This document shows positions 8,950-17,594 of a stretch of 64,000 bases of DNA, piece after piece. Source of the stretch: Adlercreutzia equolifaciens. Lineage in GTDB: Bacteria; Actinomycetota; Coriobacteriia; Coriobacteriales; Eggerthellaceae. A model generated the notes under the pieces. That model saw only the letters and a program-made list of their open reading frames with translations. It was not told the DNA's origin and did not search any database. The stretch is from the NCBI RefSeq assembly GCF_029076695.1, contig NZ_JARFIK010000001.1, forward strand, positions 372,001 through 436,000, written 5' to 3'. The stretch's first letter is position 1. Every line of letters starts with the position of its first letter. The translations under genes and the position numbers were made by a program.

Positions 8950-10065
8950 CTAGACTGTGGGGTCATCCTTGACGAAGGAGCTGACGGCAATAGCGGACAC
9001 GGCGCAGAGCAGGCCGCCGATGGCCCAGGCCATCCAGAAACGCGGCGTCTGGTAGCCCGGTACGAACAGCATAACCAGGCCGGCGATAGTGGCCACAATC
9101 ATAATGATGGCGCACAACCCTCCGGTGATCTGGCCCTTGCGGCGCCGGCGCTCAAGGCGCGCCCGCACGCGCAGCAGCTCCTCGTCGGTGGCTTGCTCCA
9201 CCCCCAGCATCGCACAGAGCTGCTCGTCGGTATAGGTGCTGCGCAAGGTGGCAAGGTCCATGCTCGCCAGACCTTCCCACAACTCCCCTTCGGCCAGCGC
9301 CTGCTCGCGCGCCTGATTGTAGTTGGCAATGTTGAGACGACCCAGCAGCATGGAACCGTAGACGATGAGAAACGCGCCCACGGCGAAGCACCCCATCATA
9401 AGGGCCGCCGCCTCCATCTGAACGAACTCCGAGGCTGCGTCAGTACACGCCATGGCCACAATGCCCGTAAAAACGAACGCAATGCCCGCCACCAAGGTGA
9501 CGGCGAAGAAGCGCTGGGCTCGCTGCCGATCGTCGCTTGTATAAAAGTCCTGGATAAAAGGGTGATTGCGCTGGAATTCCGTATGCTGCAAGCCCGCTAT
9601 CAGGAACAGCGCCACGCCGGCAGCGATGGCGACGAACAAGGGGATGAGCCCCAGGGCCTCCAGGGCAGGCTGGTAGGTCTCGGCCCATCCTTCGACGGCC
9701 ATCAGCAGGGCCACGCCCAGAAGGACCACCAACACCCCCGTGGCTATTTTGGCGGCGAAGGCGCGCATGTGCTCGTCGTAGCCGCACACATCTTGGGGCG
9801 GCCCACCGGCATTGGCCCGCAGCACCTGGGCCTTGGCCTGGGCAGCGGCCGTCACCGGTGTGGCGGTGACGTCTCCTTGGACCAAGTCGTCCAAGGAGAC
9901 ATCGAAGATTTGGCACATCTTCAGCAGCTTATCCATTTCCGGATAGGACTTTTCCGCTTCCCACTTCGTCACAGATTGACGGCTCACGCCCAGCAGCATG
10001 GCCAGCTGCTCTTGGGTCATGGAGTGGGAAGCGCGCAGGTATTGGAGGTTGTTGCGAAAACTCAT
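8950..10065 (-). CDS. XRE-family helix-turn-helix protein with C-terminal membrane domain
   Basis: 371 residues. Residues ~1-65 are a Cro/C1-type helix-turn-helix (LQYLRASHSMTQEQLAMLLG, SRQSVTKWEAEKSYPEMDKL), ending in the LDDLVQGD motif typical of Firmicute/Actinobacterial XRE regulators that carry a membrane tail. Two hydrophobic segments follow at about 105-165 and two more at about 205-260. A soluble helical stretch and two C-terminal membrane helices complete it. The ATG at 10065 begins MSFRNNL; longer forms add a basic non-family leader. Probably a membrane-tethered repressor that responds to an envelope signal; target unknown, possibly its own promoter. Confidence 0.82.
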   Translation of the reverse strand: MSFRNNLQYLRASHSMTQEQLAMLLGVSRQSVTKWEAEKSYPEMDKLLKMCQIFDVSLDDLVQGDVTATPVTAAAQAKAQVLRANAGGPPQDVCGYDEHMRAFAAKIATGVLVVLLGVALLMAVEGWAETYQPALEALGLIPLFVAIAAGVALFLIAGLQHTEFQRNHPFIQDFYTSDDRQRAQRFFAVTLVAGIAFVFTGIVAMACTDAASEFVQMEAAALMMGCFAVGAFLIVYGSMLLGRLNIANYNQAREQALAEGELWEGLASMDLATLRSTYTDEQLCAMLGVEQATDEELLRVRARLERRRRKGQITGGLCAIIMIVATIAGLVMLFVPGYQTPRFWMAWAIGGLLCAVSAIAVSSFVKDDPTV

Positions 10066-10321
10066 GGTGTGTTCTTTCATGATAGCGTTGGGCAGGTCGG
10101 CCGAGGGCGGCGAACTTCGGCGGCTTGTCTTTAAGAGGCGTTTCCGCTTCGGAGGTTTTGCCGTCGAACGGCATCTCCGTTTCCCCATCCTCGGTGGTTG
10201 ATCAACGCCTTCACCTTACCTGCCAGATCTGTAGCGCGCCACCAACTTGCGGCATCTTTTTGCGCAACTTCAAGGCGCCTGGTGGTTGCCAAGACCAGGT
10301 CAATAGATTGTTCTGCCTTTG

Positions 10322-10942
10322 TCACATCATCATTTTGAGAAGCTCTGCCATGGCCACCACCAATGCGCCGGTGGCCACACCAATGGCGGCACCAACCACC
10401 ACATCGCGCGGATAGTGGACGCCGGCAACAACGCGCAGGACCGCCAACAAGCCCGCGAACACGAGCAGCACGACAGCAACGGTCGGACTTGCCACCCACC
10501 AACTGGCTGCGATGGCGAAGGCGGAAAATGCATGACGGCTAGGAAAGGAGCGACCCGTGCCTGGCCGAGGAACCAAGGGCTCTATACCGGCCCCTTCGGC
10601 TGGACGCGGCACATCCAGCTTCGCTCTCACCAAGGAGAGCAGTACGAAGCCCAGCGCGGGAATAACCACCACCGCGCCTGCAAGAGAAAGGCAGCGGAGC
10701 GGCGTATCCCAAAATGCCAGCGCCTTGAAACCAGGCACCGCGGCAACGGTCGACAGGCCTTCGTCTCCGAAAGTACCCGGCAGGATCAACCCCACCAATA
10801 GCGCGTAGGCAAGATAGAACACCCACACAATGACGCGGTTCGCCAAGCCCAGACCGCGAACGATTCCCTCCCGGCCTCGCAAGGGGGCCGCCCAGCGCTC
10901 GTAGCGCCGGGCGTAGGAAGACGTCCGTGATCCCTGGGCCAT
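10322..10942 (-). CDS. PAP2-family phosphatase, membrane bound
   Basis: 206 residues with about five hydrophobic helices. All three phosphatidic-acid-phosphatase type 2 motifs are present: KLDVPRP (with RP), PSRHAFS (catalytic His) and RVVAGVHYPRDVVVGA (second catalytic His and Arg). Such enzymes dephosphorylate undecaprenyl pyrophosphate, phosphatidic acid or phosphatidylglycerophosphate at the outer membrane face. It lies 18 bases after a lipoprotein gene on the same strand, so the two are probably co-transcribed. The protein ends in an unusual Met-Met-Met tail. Confidence 0.87.
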   Translation of the reverse strand: MAQGSRTSSYARRYERWAAPLRGREGIVRGLGLANRVIVWVFYLAYALLVGLILPGTFGDEGLSTVAAVPGFKALAFWDTPLRCLSLAGAVVVIPALGFVLLSLVRAKLDVPRPAEGAGIEPLVPRPGTGRSFPSRHAFSAFAIAASWWVASPTVAVVLLVFAGLLAVLRVVAGVHYPRDVVVGAAIGVATGALVVAMAELLKMMM

Positions 10943-10960
10943 AGCGTGCGTGATGCCTTG

Positions 10961-11932
10961 CTAGCTCAGCGTGTAGAAGGCGTAGCTGGCCTCTCCCTGG
11001 GAGAAGTCGGCGTCAATTTCGTACAGATAGTTGGGCTCCATGGTGAAGGTTACCGAACCATCGGCCTGCACCGTAACGGGCACCAGCTGATCCTCGGCAC
11101 GGGGATCAATAGCGGGCGTGCTGGTATTCACCAGGGGCGTGCGCTCTATTACTACATTGGTGGGCGCCACGGAGAATCCCACCAGCGCCTCAACTGGTCC
11201 GGAAATGCGCGCGTCGTTGATGCCTTGCTTGATAACACCCTGGCGGTCGTCGGCAGATCCTTCAAGCTCCTGCTCGCCGGCCTTGCGGTCGCCGTTCTGG
11301 GGCACCACCCATTCGTACTCGTAGGCTTCCAGCAGCACCGAGGCCTGAGCCATGTCGGTGGTGTACTCCACATAGCTGGACGGCACATCGGCGGGATCGG
11401 GGGTAACGATAACCTGGCTGATCTCTTCGGCGTACTGATCGGCGTCAGAGGGGTTGCCCCGCTCGATGACTTCCACCTTGGTGATGCCCGGGTACTGGCC
11501 CGGATAGCTTTCCAGCATGATGCCGTTGCCCGTTACACGCACGATGTTGCCCACAGCCAGCTCGTCGAGGTCGATGTCATCGCCGTCGAGGCCGCGCAGC
11601 ACGTCATCGGGATCGCCCGTGGCGCCGGTGAGCGTCGGATAGTACAGGCTGCCGGTGTCCTGGTCCGCGAACAGCACGGTCTTGCCGTCGTTGTACACCA
11701 CCATGGCAGTGCTCACCACATCGCCCTGGGCGGAATCCTGGGAAGGCGTATCTTCGGTGGAGCGGCCTTGAGGAGCCGCTGCGCTTTGGGGATTGTCCGC
11801 ACCTTGGGAAGCATCGTTAGTCTGCGGGTTCGTTGTAATGCAACCCGACAACGCCAAAAGCAAGGCCACAGCTAGGGAAAGCGCGGCCGCTGCAAGCAAG
11901 GGGCGGCGCGACAGGATAGTTTTCTCGGACAT
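10961..11932 (-). CDS. Secreted lipoprotein of unknown function
   Basis: 323 residues. The signal peptide has a hydrophobic core (AAAALSLAVALLLALSG) with lipobox LSGC, lipidated Cys about residue 31. A Gln/Ser/Asp-rich linker follows, then a beta-rich region with VVYNDGKTVLFADQ and repeated Asp-rich turns (GLDGDDIDLDELAVG, which looks like a small OB-type strand set). I recognise no enzyme motif. The ribosome site AAAGGATG precedes the ATG, and a TATACT -10-like box lies at about 11966-11971. It is the first gene of a two-gene unit with the PAP2 phosphatase. Confidence 0.75.
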   Translation of the reverse strand: MSEKTILSRRPLLAAAALSLAVALLLALSGCITTNPQTNDASQGADNPQSAAAPQGRSTEDTPSQDSAQGDVVSTAMVVYNDGKTVLFADQDTGSLYYPTLTGATGDPDDVLRGLDGDDIDLDELAVGNIVRVTGNGIMLESYPGQYPGITKVEVIERGNPSDADQYAEEISQVIVTPDPADVPSSYVEYTTDMAQASVLLEAYEYEWVVPQNGDRKAGEQELEGSADDRQGVIKQGINDARISGPVEALVGFSVAPTNVVIERTPLVNTSTPAIDPRAEDQLVPVTVQADGSVTFTMEPNYLYEIDADFSQGEASYAFYTLS

Positions 11933-11969
11933 AGGGACATCCTTTCATCCGGATAGTTTTCCTCAGTAT

Positions 11970-12000
11970 ACAAGAAGGCTCCCCGCCTTCACGGGGAGCC
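11970..12000 (-). terminator. Intrinsic terminator after APC permease
   Basis: On the minus strand GGCTCCCCG, loop TGAAGG, CGGGGAGCC, then TTCTTG. It lies 38 bases past the permease stop and directly upstream of the lipoprotein promoter. Confidence 0.78.
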
Positions 12001-12037
12001 CTCATCGATGCGGGGGAAGATGTTGCCAGAAAACTAC

Positions 12038-13444
12038 TTACACATCGAGGTTCTTGAACGCCTCGGGCACTTCCTTGAAGCCCTTCGATTTCACCGCGCA
12101 AATGATGAAACCAATAACAAACCAGGACACGCCCAGCGCATAGGTCATGACATCGAAGCCGGTGAACACGTAACCTAGAATAATGATGCCGAGCCACGGG
12201 CACACGACATACTTCACCCAATCGCCTACGGTGCGACGCTTCTTCTCGCGAACGAAGAAGAACCAGAACACCGCGAAGTTCAGCATGATGAACGAGGCCA
12301 GAGCGCCGAAGTTCACCAGCGTGGCCAGGTCGGCCATGGTAAGGATGAGCGACAGCACCAGCGCCACAGCGCCGATAAAGATGGCGCCGACCCAGGGGGT
12401 CTGGTACTTGGGGTGCACCTTGCCGAAGATGGCGGGAATCACCTTGTCGCGGCCCATGGAGTACAGCAGGCGCGAAGCAGCCAGCTGGGCGTTCATGATG
12501 TTGGCGATACCGATAGCCACAATGTTGATGATGAGCATGAGGTTCATGAACAGATCGCCGCCCACCATCTGGCAGCCGTAGAACCAGGCGTTCTCGGCAT
12601 GCTCGGGCGTCCAGCTCTGCCAGTCGGGCTGCACCAGCGAGGCAATGTAGGTCTGGGCCACGAAGCACACGATGATGATGCCCAGGGCAATCAGGATACC
12701 GCGACCGATGTTCTTCTCGGGGCGGTTGGTCTCCTCGGCCAGGGTGGAGATGCCGTCGAAGCCCAGGAAGTTCAGGGCTGCGATGGAGATGCCCGCGGCC
12801 AGGAAGTGCGCGTCCACCTTGCCGGGCTGCCACAGCGGATCGGCGTTGAATTCGCCGGCGCCACCGCCGCCCAGGATGAAGTTCGTGCCCAGGGCGATGA
12901 AGGCGATAACGGCCAGGATCTCCACAATGAAGATGACCAGGTCGATGCCGCGTGTCATAGAAATGCCGCGGATGTTCACGAAGGTGTTGAAGATCACGAA
13001 TACGATGACCCACAGATACCAGGGGCTACCCGGTACCAACATGGTGCCCCAGTTAGCCACCATGACGTAGAGCAGGGCCGGCGTGATGCAGTAGTCCAGC
13101 AGGATCAGCCAGCCAGAGATAAAGCCCACGTGGGGGTTGATGCCGCGCTGCACGTAGGAGTACACGGAACCAGCAATGGGGAACCGGTTACTCATGCGCA
13201 CATAGCTGAGCGCGGTGAAGAAAATTGCCACAAAGCCCACGATGTAGACCAGCGTGGACATGCCCAGCGAGTCCTGCTGGACCAGGCCCCAAATGGAGTG
13301 GGGCGCAATAATTACCATGAACAGAACGCCATAGAGCACGACGTCCCACAAGCCCAAGCCGCGGCGCAGCTCCTGCTTGTAGCCGAACTTCTCGAGGGAC
13401 TTGCTGTCCGCCGAAAGGCTCGACGATTGAGCGGGTTTCGACAT
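12038..13444 (-). CDS. APC-superfamily amino acid/polyamine permease
   Basis: 468 residues with about twelve hydrophobic helices. Helix 1 holds the APC substrate-binding Gly-rich turn (LGLWDVVLYGVLFMVIIAPH), followed by SNRFPIAGSVYSYVQRG, the conserved cytoplasmic loop between helices 2 and 3, and FLGFDGISTLAEE in helix 6. It imports amino acids or amines; the exact substrate is not visible. The start at 13444 has GGAGGAAGGAG upstream. It is last in a run of minus-strand genes (FIST protein, aldehyde dehydrogenase, amidase, permease), which suggests it supplies the amide or amine substrate. Confidence 0.87.
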   Translation of the reverse strand: MSKPAQSSSLSADSKSLEKFGYKQELRRGLGLWDVVLYGVLFMVIIAPHSIWGLVQQDSLGMSTLVYIVGFVAIFFTALSYVRMSNRFPIAGSVYSYVQRGINPHVGFISGWLILLDYCITPALLYVMVANWGTMLVPGSPWYLWVIVFVIFNTFVNIRGISMTRGIDLVIFIVEILAVIAFIALGTNFILGGGGAGEFNADPLWQPGKVDAHFLAAGISIAALNFLGFDGISTLAEETNRPEKNIGRGILIALGIIIVCFVAQTYIASLVQPDWQSWTPEHAENAWFYGCQMVGGDLFMNLMLIINIVAIGIANIMNAQLAASRLLYSMGRDKVIPAIFGKVHPKYQTPWVGAIFIGAVALVLSLILTMADLATLVNFGALASFIMLNFAVFWFFFVREKKRRTVGDWVKYVVCPWLGIIILGYVFTGFDVMTYALGVSWFVIGFIICAVKSKGFKEVPEAFKNLDV

Positions 13445-13639
13445 ACCGTCTCCTTCCTCCATCGATAGGGCGAAAATCGCCCTCTCCTTGAATCGATGCT
13501 TCGGTCTTCCCCTGACCGTTCTCGAGATATCGCTGTTACGCGAAGTTGCGACGTCTCCACTCATCGCAGCGTCGCGCAGCACCGATAGGCGAGCCCATTA
13601 TGCGCTGCCCGTATTTACCGTGATTACACAGGCAACTCT

Positions 13640-14545
13640 TTATCCCACTAGAGGGGTAAATTCAGGCAGTTTCGGCGTGCCCATGCGCAGCGAGAGCTGC
13701 ACTTCGCACGGCTTGCATCCCTGGCTTATTTCCACATCAGATTGCACGGACATGTACATGTAGGTATCCGTGGCGTCCCAGCCGGTTACGCGCATGAGCA
13801 GGCGCTGCAGTTCCTTCGCGGCGCACACGAGGGCCTCGTTGTACTCCTGGGCGCTGGCGTTTACGTACCACTTCCCGGCGGGGCCGAAGGTTTCCAGCAC
13901 GGGCCAGTGCAGCTCGAAGTTCTTGATGAGGCTGACGCGCACGGTGATGTCCGCCGCAATTTCGATGCCGGTGCCGCACAATTCGCCGTCGCCCATGGTG
14001 GCGTGGACATCGCCCATCTGCAGCAACGCCCCCGGCACCCGCACAGGGAAGTACAGGCGCGTGCCCTTGGTGATGAGCTTGTTGTCCATGTTGCCGCCGT
14101 AGTTGCCCACGAATCCGTCGGCGGGAGCTCCCTCGGCCGGCGCTGTACCGATAACGCCGATCATGGGGTTGATGGGAAAGCGAATGTCGTTGAACTGCGC
14201 CATGCCGTCCACGATGGGAATCTTCTTCGTGCGATAGGGTGTGCCCTCGAACAGCGGACCGCAGTGATCGTCGGTGGCGATGGTGCCCTCGTCGGCTACT
14301 TGAATGTCGTAGATGTCCACTACCAGCACATCGCCCACTTCGGCGCCTTCCACATACACGGGACCGGCGGCAGGATTGGTGATGTTGTAAGAGAAGTCCA
14401 TGTCCTTCATGGTGACCGACTCGTCCGTCAAGCGGCCCGAAAAGCAGTCAAGCGATCGGAACATCAGCACCTCGCCCGGCTGGGCCGTGGCACACGGAGG
14501 ATTATCCTTCGAAAACGCGTAGACCTTCTCCTCGATGATTTGCAT
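13640..14545 (-). CDS. Acetamidase/formamidase-family amidohydrolase
   Basis: 301 residues, the usual length of the FmdA/AmdA family. Recognisable pieces are PGEVLMFRSLDCF, GPVYVEGAEVGDVLVVDI near the N-terminus, the central GVIGTAPAEGAPADGF with a conserved Gly-rich turn, GNYGGNMDNK, and QMGDVHATMGDGELCGTGIE, where the His, Asp and Glu likely bind the active-site zinc. The reaction is hydrolysis of a short amide to a carboxylate and ammonia. The ATG at 14545 has AAGGAG upstream. It is flanked upstream by an aldehyde dehydrogenase and downstream by an APC permease on the same strand. Confidence 0.87.
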   Translation of the reverse strand: MQIIEEKVYAFSKDNPPCATAQPGEVLMFRSLDCFSGRLTDESVTMKDMDFSYNITNPAAGPVYVEGAEVGDVLVVDIYDIQVADEGTIATDDHCGPLFEGTPYRTKKIPIVDGMAQFNDIRFPINPMIGVIGTAPAEGAPADGFVGNYGGNMDNKLITKGTRLYFPVRVPGALLQMGDVHATMGDGELCGTGIEIAADITVRVSLIKNFELHWPVLETFGPAGKWYVNASAQEYNEALVCAAKELQRLLMRVTGWDATDTYMYMSVQSDVEISQGCKPCEVQLSLRMGTPKLPEFTPLVG

Positions 14546-14684
14546 GGCAACTCCTTCCCCCTGGCGCGGATTGCACGCTAATCCAATGTAAACCATGATA
14601 CGAACACTCGGCTTTTTGGGGAAGGGCGTTTCTCCATCAAATTTCGCACCTTAGTTGGAGGGCACGCGGGGCGCAGACGCAAAA

Positions 14685-14768
14685 GGCCGGGGGCTTTCGC
14701 TCCCCGGCCCGGTTCCGCCCCTCGGAAAGGGGCGGAAAGAGAGGCGGGGCCCGATTGGGCCCCACCTC
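14685..14768 (-). terminator. Three tandem GC-rich hairpins after aldehyde dehydrogenase
   Basis: Read on the minus strand after the stop at 14799: a 12-bp hairpin (14741-14768, loop AATC), a 9-bp hairpin (14713-14737) and an 8-bp hairpin (14685-14709) followed by TTTTGC. The last is a standard intrinsic terminator. The first two are extra and would make termination unusually tight or leave a stable mRNA 3' end. Confidence 0.78.
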
Positions 14769-14798
14769 GACCATGCGATTCCTATGACGCGCTGCGCG

Positions 14799-16232
14799 CT
14801 ACAGGATGTTCTTCAAGATGATGGACTTGGTGTGCGTCATCTCGTCGAAGGTGCTCATAACGCCCTCGGTGCCGATGCCGGAGTACTTGTAGCCTCCGAA
14901 GGGCTGCTCGAAGGAGCGGTAGAAGCTGGCGCCGTTGATAACCACGCCGCCGCACTCCAGCTGCGTGGCTACGCGAGCGCACAGCTTCTGGTCGCGAGAG
15001 AAGATGCAGCCGGAAAGGCCGAACATGGAAGCGTTGGCAATCTCAATGGCCTCGGCCTCGTCCTTGAACTTGATGATGGGCACCACGGGACCGAAGATCT
15101 CCATGTCGATGGCCACATCCGCCGTCTTCGGCACGTCCACGATAACCGTCGGCTCGATGAAGGCGCCATCGCGGCCGCCGCCCAGGACAATCTTGCCGCC
15201 CTGCTGCACGGTCAGCTGGATCTGCTCCTCCACCTTCTTCGCCGCCTTCTCGGAAATGAGGCAGCCCAGCTCGGTGGAGTCCTCGGAGGGCATGCCGGTC
15301 TTGATCTTGCTCACGCGGTCGACCACCTTCTGCGCGAACTCGTCAGCCACCGACTCCTGCACCAGGAAACGCTTGGAGGCGCAGCACACCTGGCCGGCGT
15401 TGTACATGCGGCCCCACAGCACCTCGTCGGCGGCCAGATCCAGATCGGCGTCGTCCATGACGATGAAGGCGTCGTTGCCGCCCAGCTCAAGCGCCGTATG
15501 GGTGAGGGTCTTCGCGCACACCTCGGCGGTCTCGATGCCCACCTCGGTGGAGCCGGTCAGGGTGACCAGATCCACATCGGGGTTGCTGGTCAGCTCGTGG
15601 CCCACCACCGAGCCGCGGCCTGTGACAATTTGGGCGGCGCCCGGCGTCACGCCGGCCTCGCCCAGCAGGGCCGTCAGCATGCACAGCGTCAGCGGGTTGT
15701 CCGTGGAGGGCTTCACGATGACGGCGTTGCCGGACAGCAGAGCCGGGGCCACCTTCTGATCGAACAGATCGCAGGGGAAGTTGAACGGGATGACCGCGGC
15801 CACCACGCCCAGGGGCTCGCGGCGAGTGATGAGCAGCGTGGTGTCCTGACCCTGCTCGATGCCCGCAGGAACGACCTCGTCGTACAGGTGCTTCGCGCGC
15901 TCGGAGAAAGCCTTGAACGCGATGGGAATGTTGCCGATCTCGGCGCGGGCCTCGGTGATGGGCTTGCCGGTTTCCTCGGACAGGGTGCGGGCCAGCTTCT
16001 CCTTGTCACGCTCCACCAGGTCCAGGAAGGCCATCATGTACTCGGCGCGCTTCCACACCGGCACCTTGTTCCACTCTACCTGGGCCGCCTTGGCGCACTG
16101 CACGGCGCGGGCCACATCCTCGGCCGTAGCAGCGGGGACAGTGTCCACCAGTTCGCCCGTAGCCGGATTGGTAACGTCAATGGTAGCGCCGTCCGAAGAA
16201 TCAACCGCCTTGCCATCAATAAACATCTTCAT
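14799..16232 (-). CDS. NAD(P)-dependent aldehyde dehydrogenase
   Basis: 477 residues, full length. Active-site Cys lies in NAGQVCCASKRF and the general-base Glu in LELGGNDAF. The cofactor fold shows PFNFPCDLF, VIVKPSTDNP and VTLTGSTEVG, and the C-terminus has SFYRSFEQPFGGYKYSG. It most resembles succinate-semialdehyde/lactaldehyde-type dehydrogenases; the Lys of the PST motif fits NADP or NAD use. A second Cys next to the nucleophile is present. Ribosome site AAGGAG is eight bases from the ATG. It follows a FIST-domain gene and precedes the amidase, suggesting it oxidises an aldehyde made in the same pathway. Confidence 0.9.
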   Translation of the reverse strand: MKMFIDGKAVDSSDGATIDVTNPATGELVDTVPAATAEDVARAVQCAKAAQVEWNKVPVWKRAEYMMAFLDLVERDKEKLARTLSEETGKPITEARAEIGNIPIAFKAFSERAKHLYDEVVPAGIEQGQDTTLLITRREPLGVVAAVIPFNFPCDLFDQKVAPALLSGNAVIVKPSTDNPLTLCMLTALLGEAGVTPGAAQIVTGRGSVVGHELTSNPDVDLVTLTGSTEVGIETAEVCAKTLTHTALELGGNDAFIVMDDADLDLAADEVLWGRMYNAGQVCCASKRFLVQESVADEFAQKVVDRVSKIKTGMPSEDSTELGCLISEKAAKKVEEQIQLTVQQGGKIVLGGGRDGAFIEPTVIVDVPKTADVAIDMEIFGPVVPIIKFKDEAEAIEIANASMFGLSGCIFSRDQKLCARVATQLECGGVVINGASFYRSFEQPFGGYKYSGIGTEGVMSTFDEMTHTKSIILKNIL

Positions 16233-16274
16233 ACAGAGTGCTCCTTTAAATAATTATTATTTCTCAATCTCACT

Positions 16275-16316
16275 GGTTCGCCCAAGGAAGTCAGCGAGGG
16301 TCCGACAGGTGCCTGG
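16275..16316. repeat. Dispersed intergenic repeat, copy 1
   Basis: A 42-base stretch matches 36 of 42 positions with a second copy at 24136-24177, in the same orientation. It begins GGTTCGCCCAAGGAAG and lies 43 bases before the aldehyde dehydrogenase start. Here its last 16 bases also form an imperfect inverted repeat with CCAGGTGCCTGTCGGA at about 16381-16396, enclosing two smaller GC hairpins. Confidence 0.65.
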
Positions 16317-16405
16317 AATTGCCCCGCCTTGGGGCCAAGCGGCCTTTGTGCCGCGCCGTGCCCCAAACAAGGGGCAACGCCAGGTGCCTGTCGGAACCGC
16401 AGCGT

Positions 16406-16433
16406 CGGGGTTTTAGTGCTAAGCACTAAAACC
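16406..16433 (-). terminator. Hairpin containing the FIST gene stop codon
   Basis: GGGTTTTAGTGCT and AGCACTAAAACCC form a 13-bp perfect stem around one base. The left arm is made of the last codons of the FIST gene and the TAG stop (16419-16421) lies at the turn. Weak T-tract, so termination efficiency is uncertain. Confidence 0.55.
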
Positions 16434-17594
16434 CGTAAAGGACAGCATCAACCCACCGCAGGTATTGTTGTTGTCGCTCTCAAAGCCATACTCGCCGAAG
16501 GTGAACTCCATGAGGTACGGGGTGTCGCCGCACACCTCGGCCACCGCGTCGGCCACTTCGCCGATACGAGCATCGATGCCGGCACGACGACCGCCGCAGT
16601 GCACCAGGTGGAAGGCTGCCGGCTCACCGGGCATGCGCTCGATCAGCTCGCGCAGGGTGTCGGGTACGGACTGGATGAGTTCGTCCACCGTGGCCTCCAT
16701 GCGGATGACGCAGGTCTTCTCGGCCAGGTTGTTACCCACGTTGATGGAGAAGTCGTCGTTGCCGTTCATGGGATGGCGGATAGCGATGAGGTCGCCCAGG
16801 CGGTCCTTCACGCCCAGCGGCGAGCACACGGTGTAGGCCAGCAGGTTGGCGCCGGCAATGTCCTCGTCGGTGCAGCCGGTCCACTCCTGGAACTTCTTCG
16901 CCGCCGGAACGCCGTCGATTTCCACCAGGGTGCGGTTGCCGTCGATCTTGGTGATGACGCCGAAGTCCTCGGTCTCGCGATAGGCGCCGGTAAACACGTT
17001 GGTCATGGCCGGAGCGTCCCAGAAGAAAGCAGCCACGCAGCCATCGGCGAAGGACTCGCCCGTAGCGTAGAGCTTCCACTCGCCGGCGATGGAGTTGTCG
17101 GCAGCCGAGCCGCCGAAGAACGGCACGCGGCCCACCACGGTGGAGATGCCCTTCAGGTAGAACTCCTCTTCAGCCGGAGAAGCGGCCATGTAGAAGAAGT
17201 CGGGAGCGTCAGCGCGGCCCGCAGCCTCCATGGCAGCCGTAGCCAAAGCGGCGCCCGCCTCGGTGGGATCGCTGTTCTGGGAACGATCGGCCGCGGCCAC
17301 GCCCACCGTCATGCCAGGATCGGACAGGGCCATGACGCCCACGAACGGGGTGTCGCCGCCCACATAACCAGCGCCGGGCACAACAACGCCGGTGAAAGAA
17401 GTGTTGCCGAGCACGGGCACCTCGGGCAGAGCCTCGCCCACACCGGCCACTACTTCGTTAACATCGTAATCGCAGCTGCAATACACAAGCGCCACCTGCG
17501 TGGCGTCGAGGCCGGCTGCTGCCTGAGCAGCAGCTTCCTTGCCCGCAGCGCGAGCATCAGCAGCCGTACTGGAACCTACGTTAGCTTTGAACAT
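16419..17594 (-). CDS. FIST-domain (FIST_N plus FIST_C) sensory protein
   Basis: 391 residues. The N-terminal FIST domain (about 30-210) shows ALVYCSCDYDVNEVV, VLGNTSFTG and PFFGGSAADNSIAGEWKLY; the FIST_C domain (about 220-385) shows EIDGVPAAKKFQEW and AFHLVHCGGRR, then EFTFGEYGF and NNNTCGGLMLSF. FIST proteins are predicted to bind small ligands, often amino acids, and are usually attached to or encoded near signalling or catabolic genes. No output domain is fused here. GGAGGAAACC lies before the ATG. It heads the aldehyde dehydrogenase/amidase/permease run and may sense the pathway substrate. Confidence 0.87.
   Translation of the reverse strand: MFKANVGSSTAADARAAGKEAAAQAAAGLDATQVALVYCSCDYDVNEVVAGVGEALPEVPVLGNTSFTGVVVPGAGYVGGDTPFVGVMALSDPGMTVGVAAADRSQNSDPTEAGAALATAAMEAAGRADAPDFFYMAASPAEEEFYLKGISTVVGRVPFFGGSAADNSIAGEWKLYATGESFADGCVAAFFWDAPAMTNVFTGAYRETEDFGVITKIDGNRTLVEIDGVPAAKKFQEWTGCTDEDIAGANLLAYTVCSPLGVKDRLGDLIAIRHPMNGNDDFSINVGNNLAEKTCVIRMEATVDELIQSVPDTLRELIERMPGEPAAFHLVHCGGRRAGIDARIGEVADAVAEVCGDTPYLMEFTFGEYGFESDNNNTCGGLMLSFTGFSA

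Noticed and set aside
10066-10321. Decayed gene between the XRE regulator and PAP2
   Set aside because: No frame shows family-like residues; it is best read as the regulator's own upstream region.
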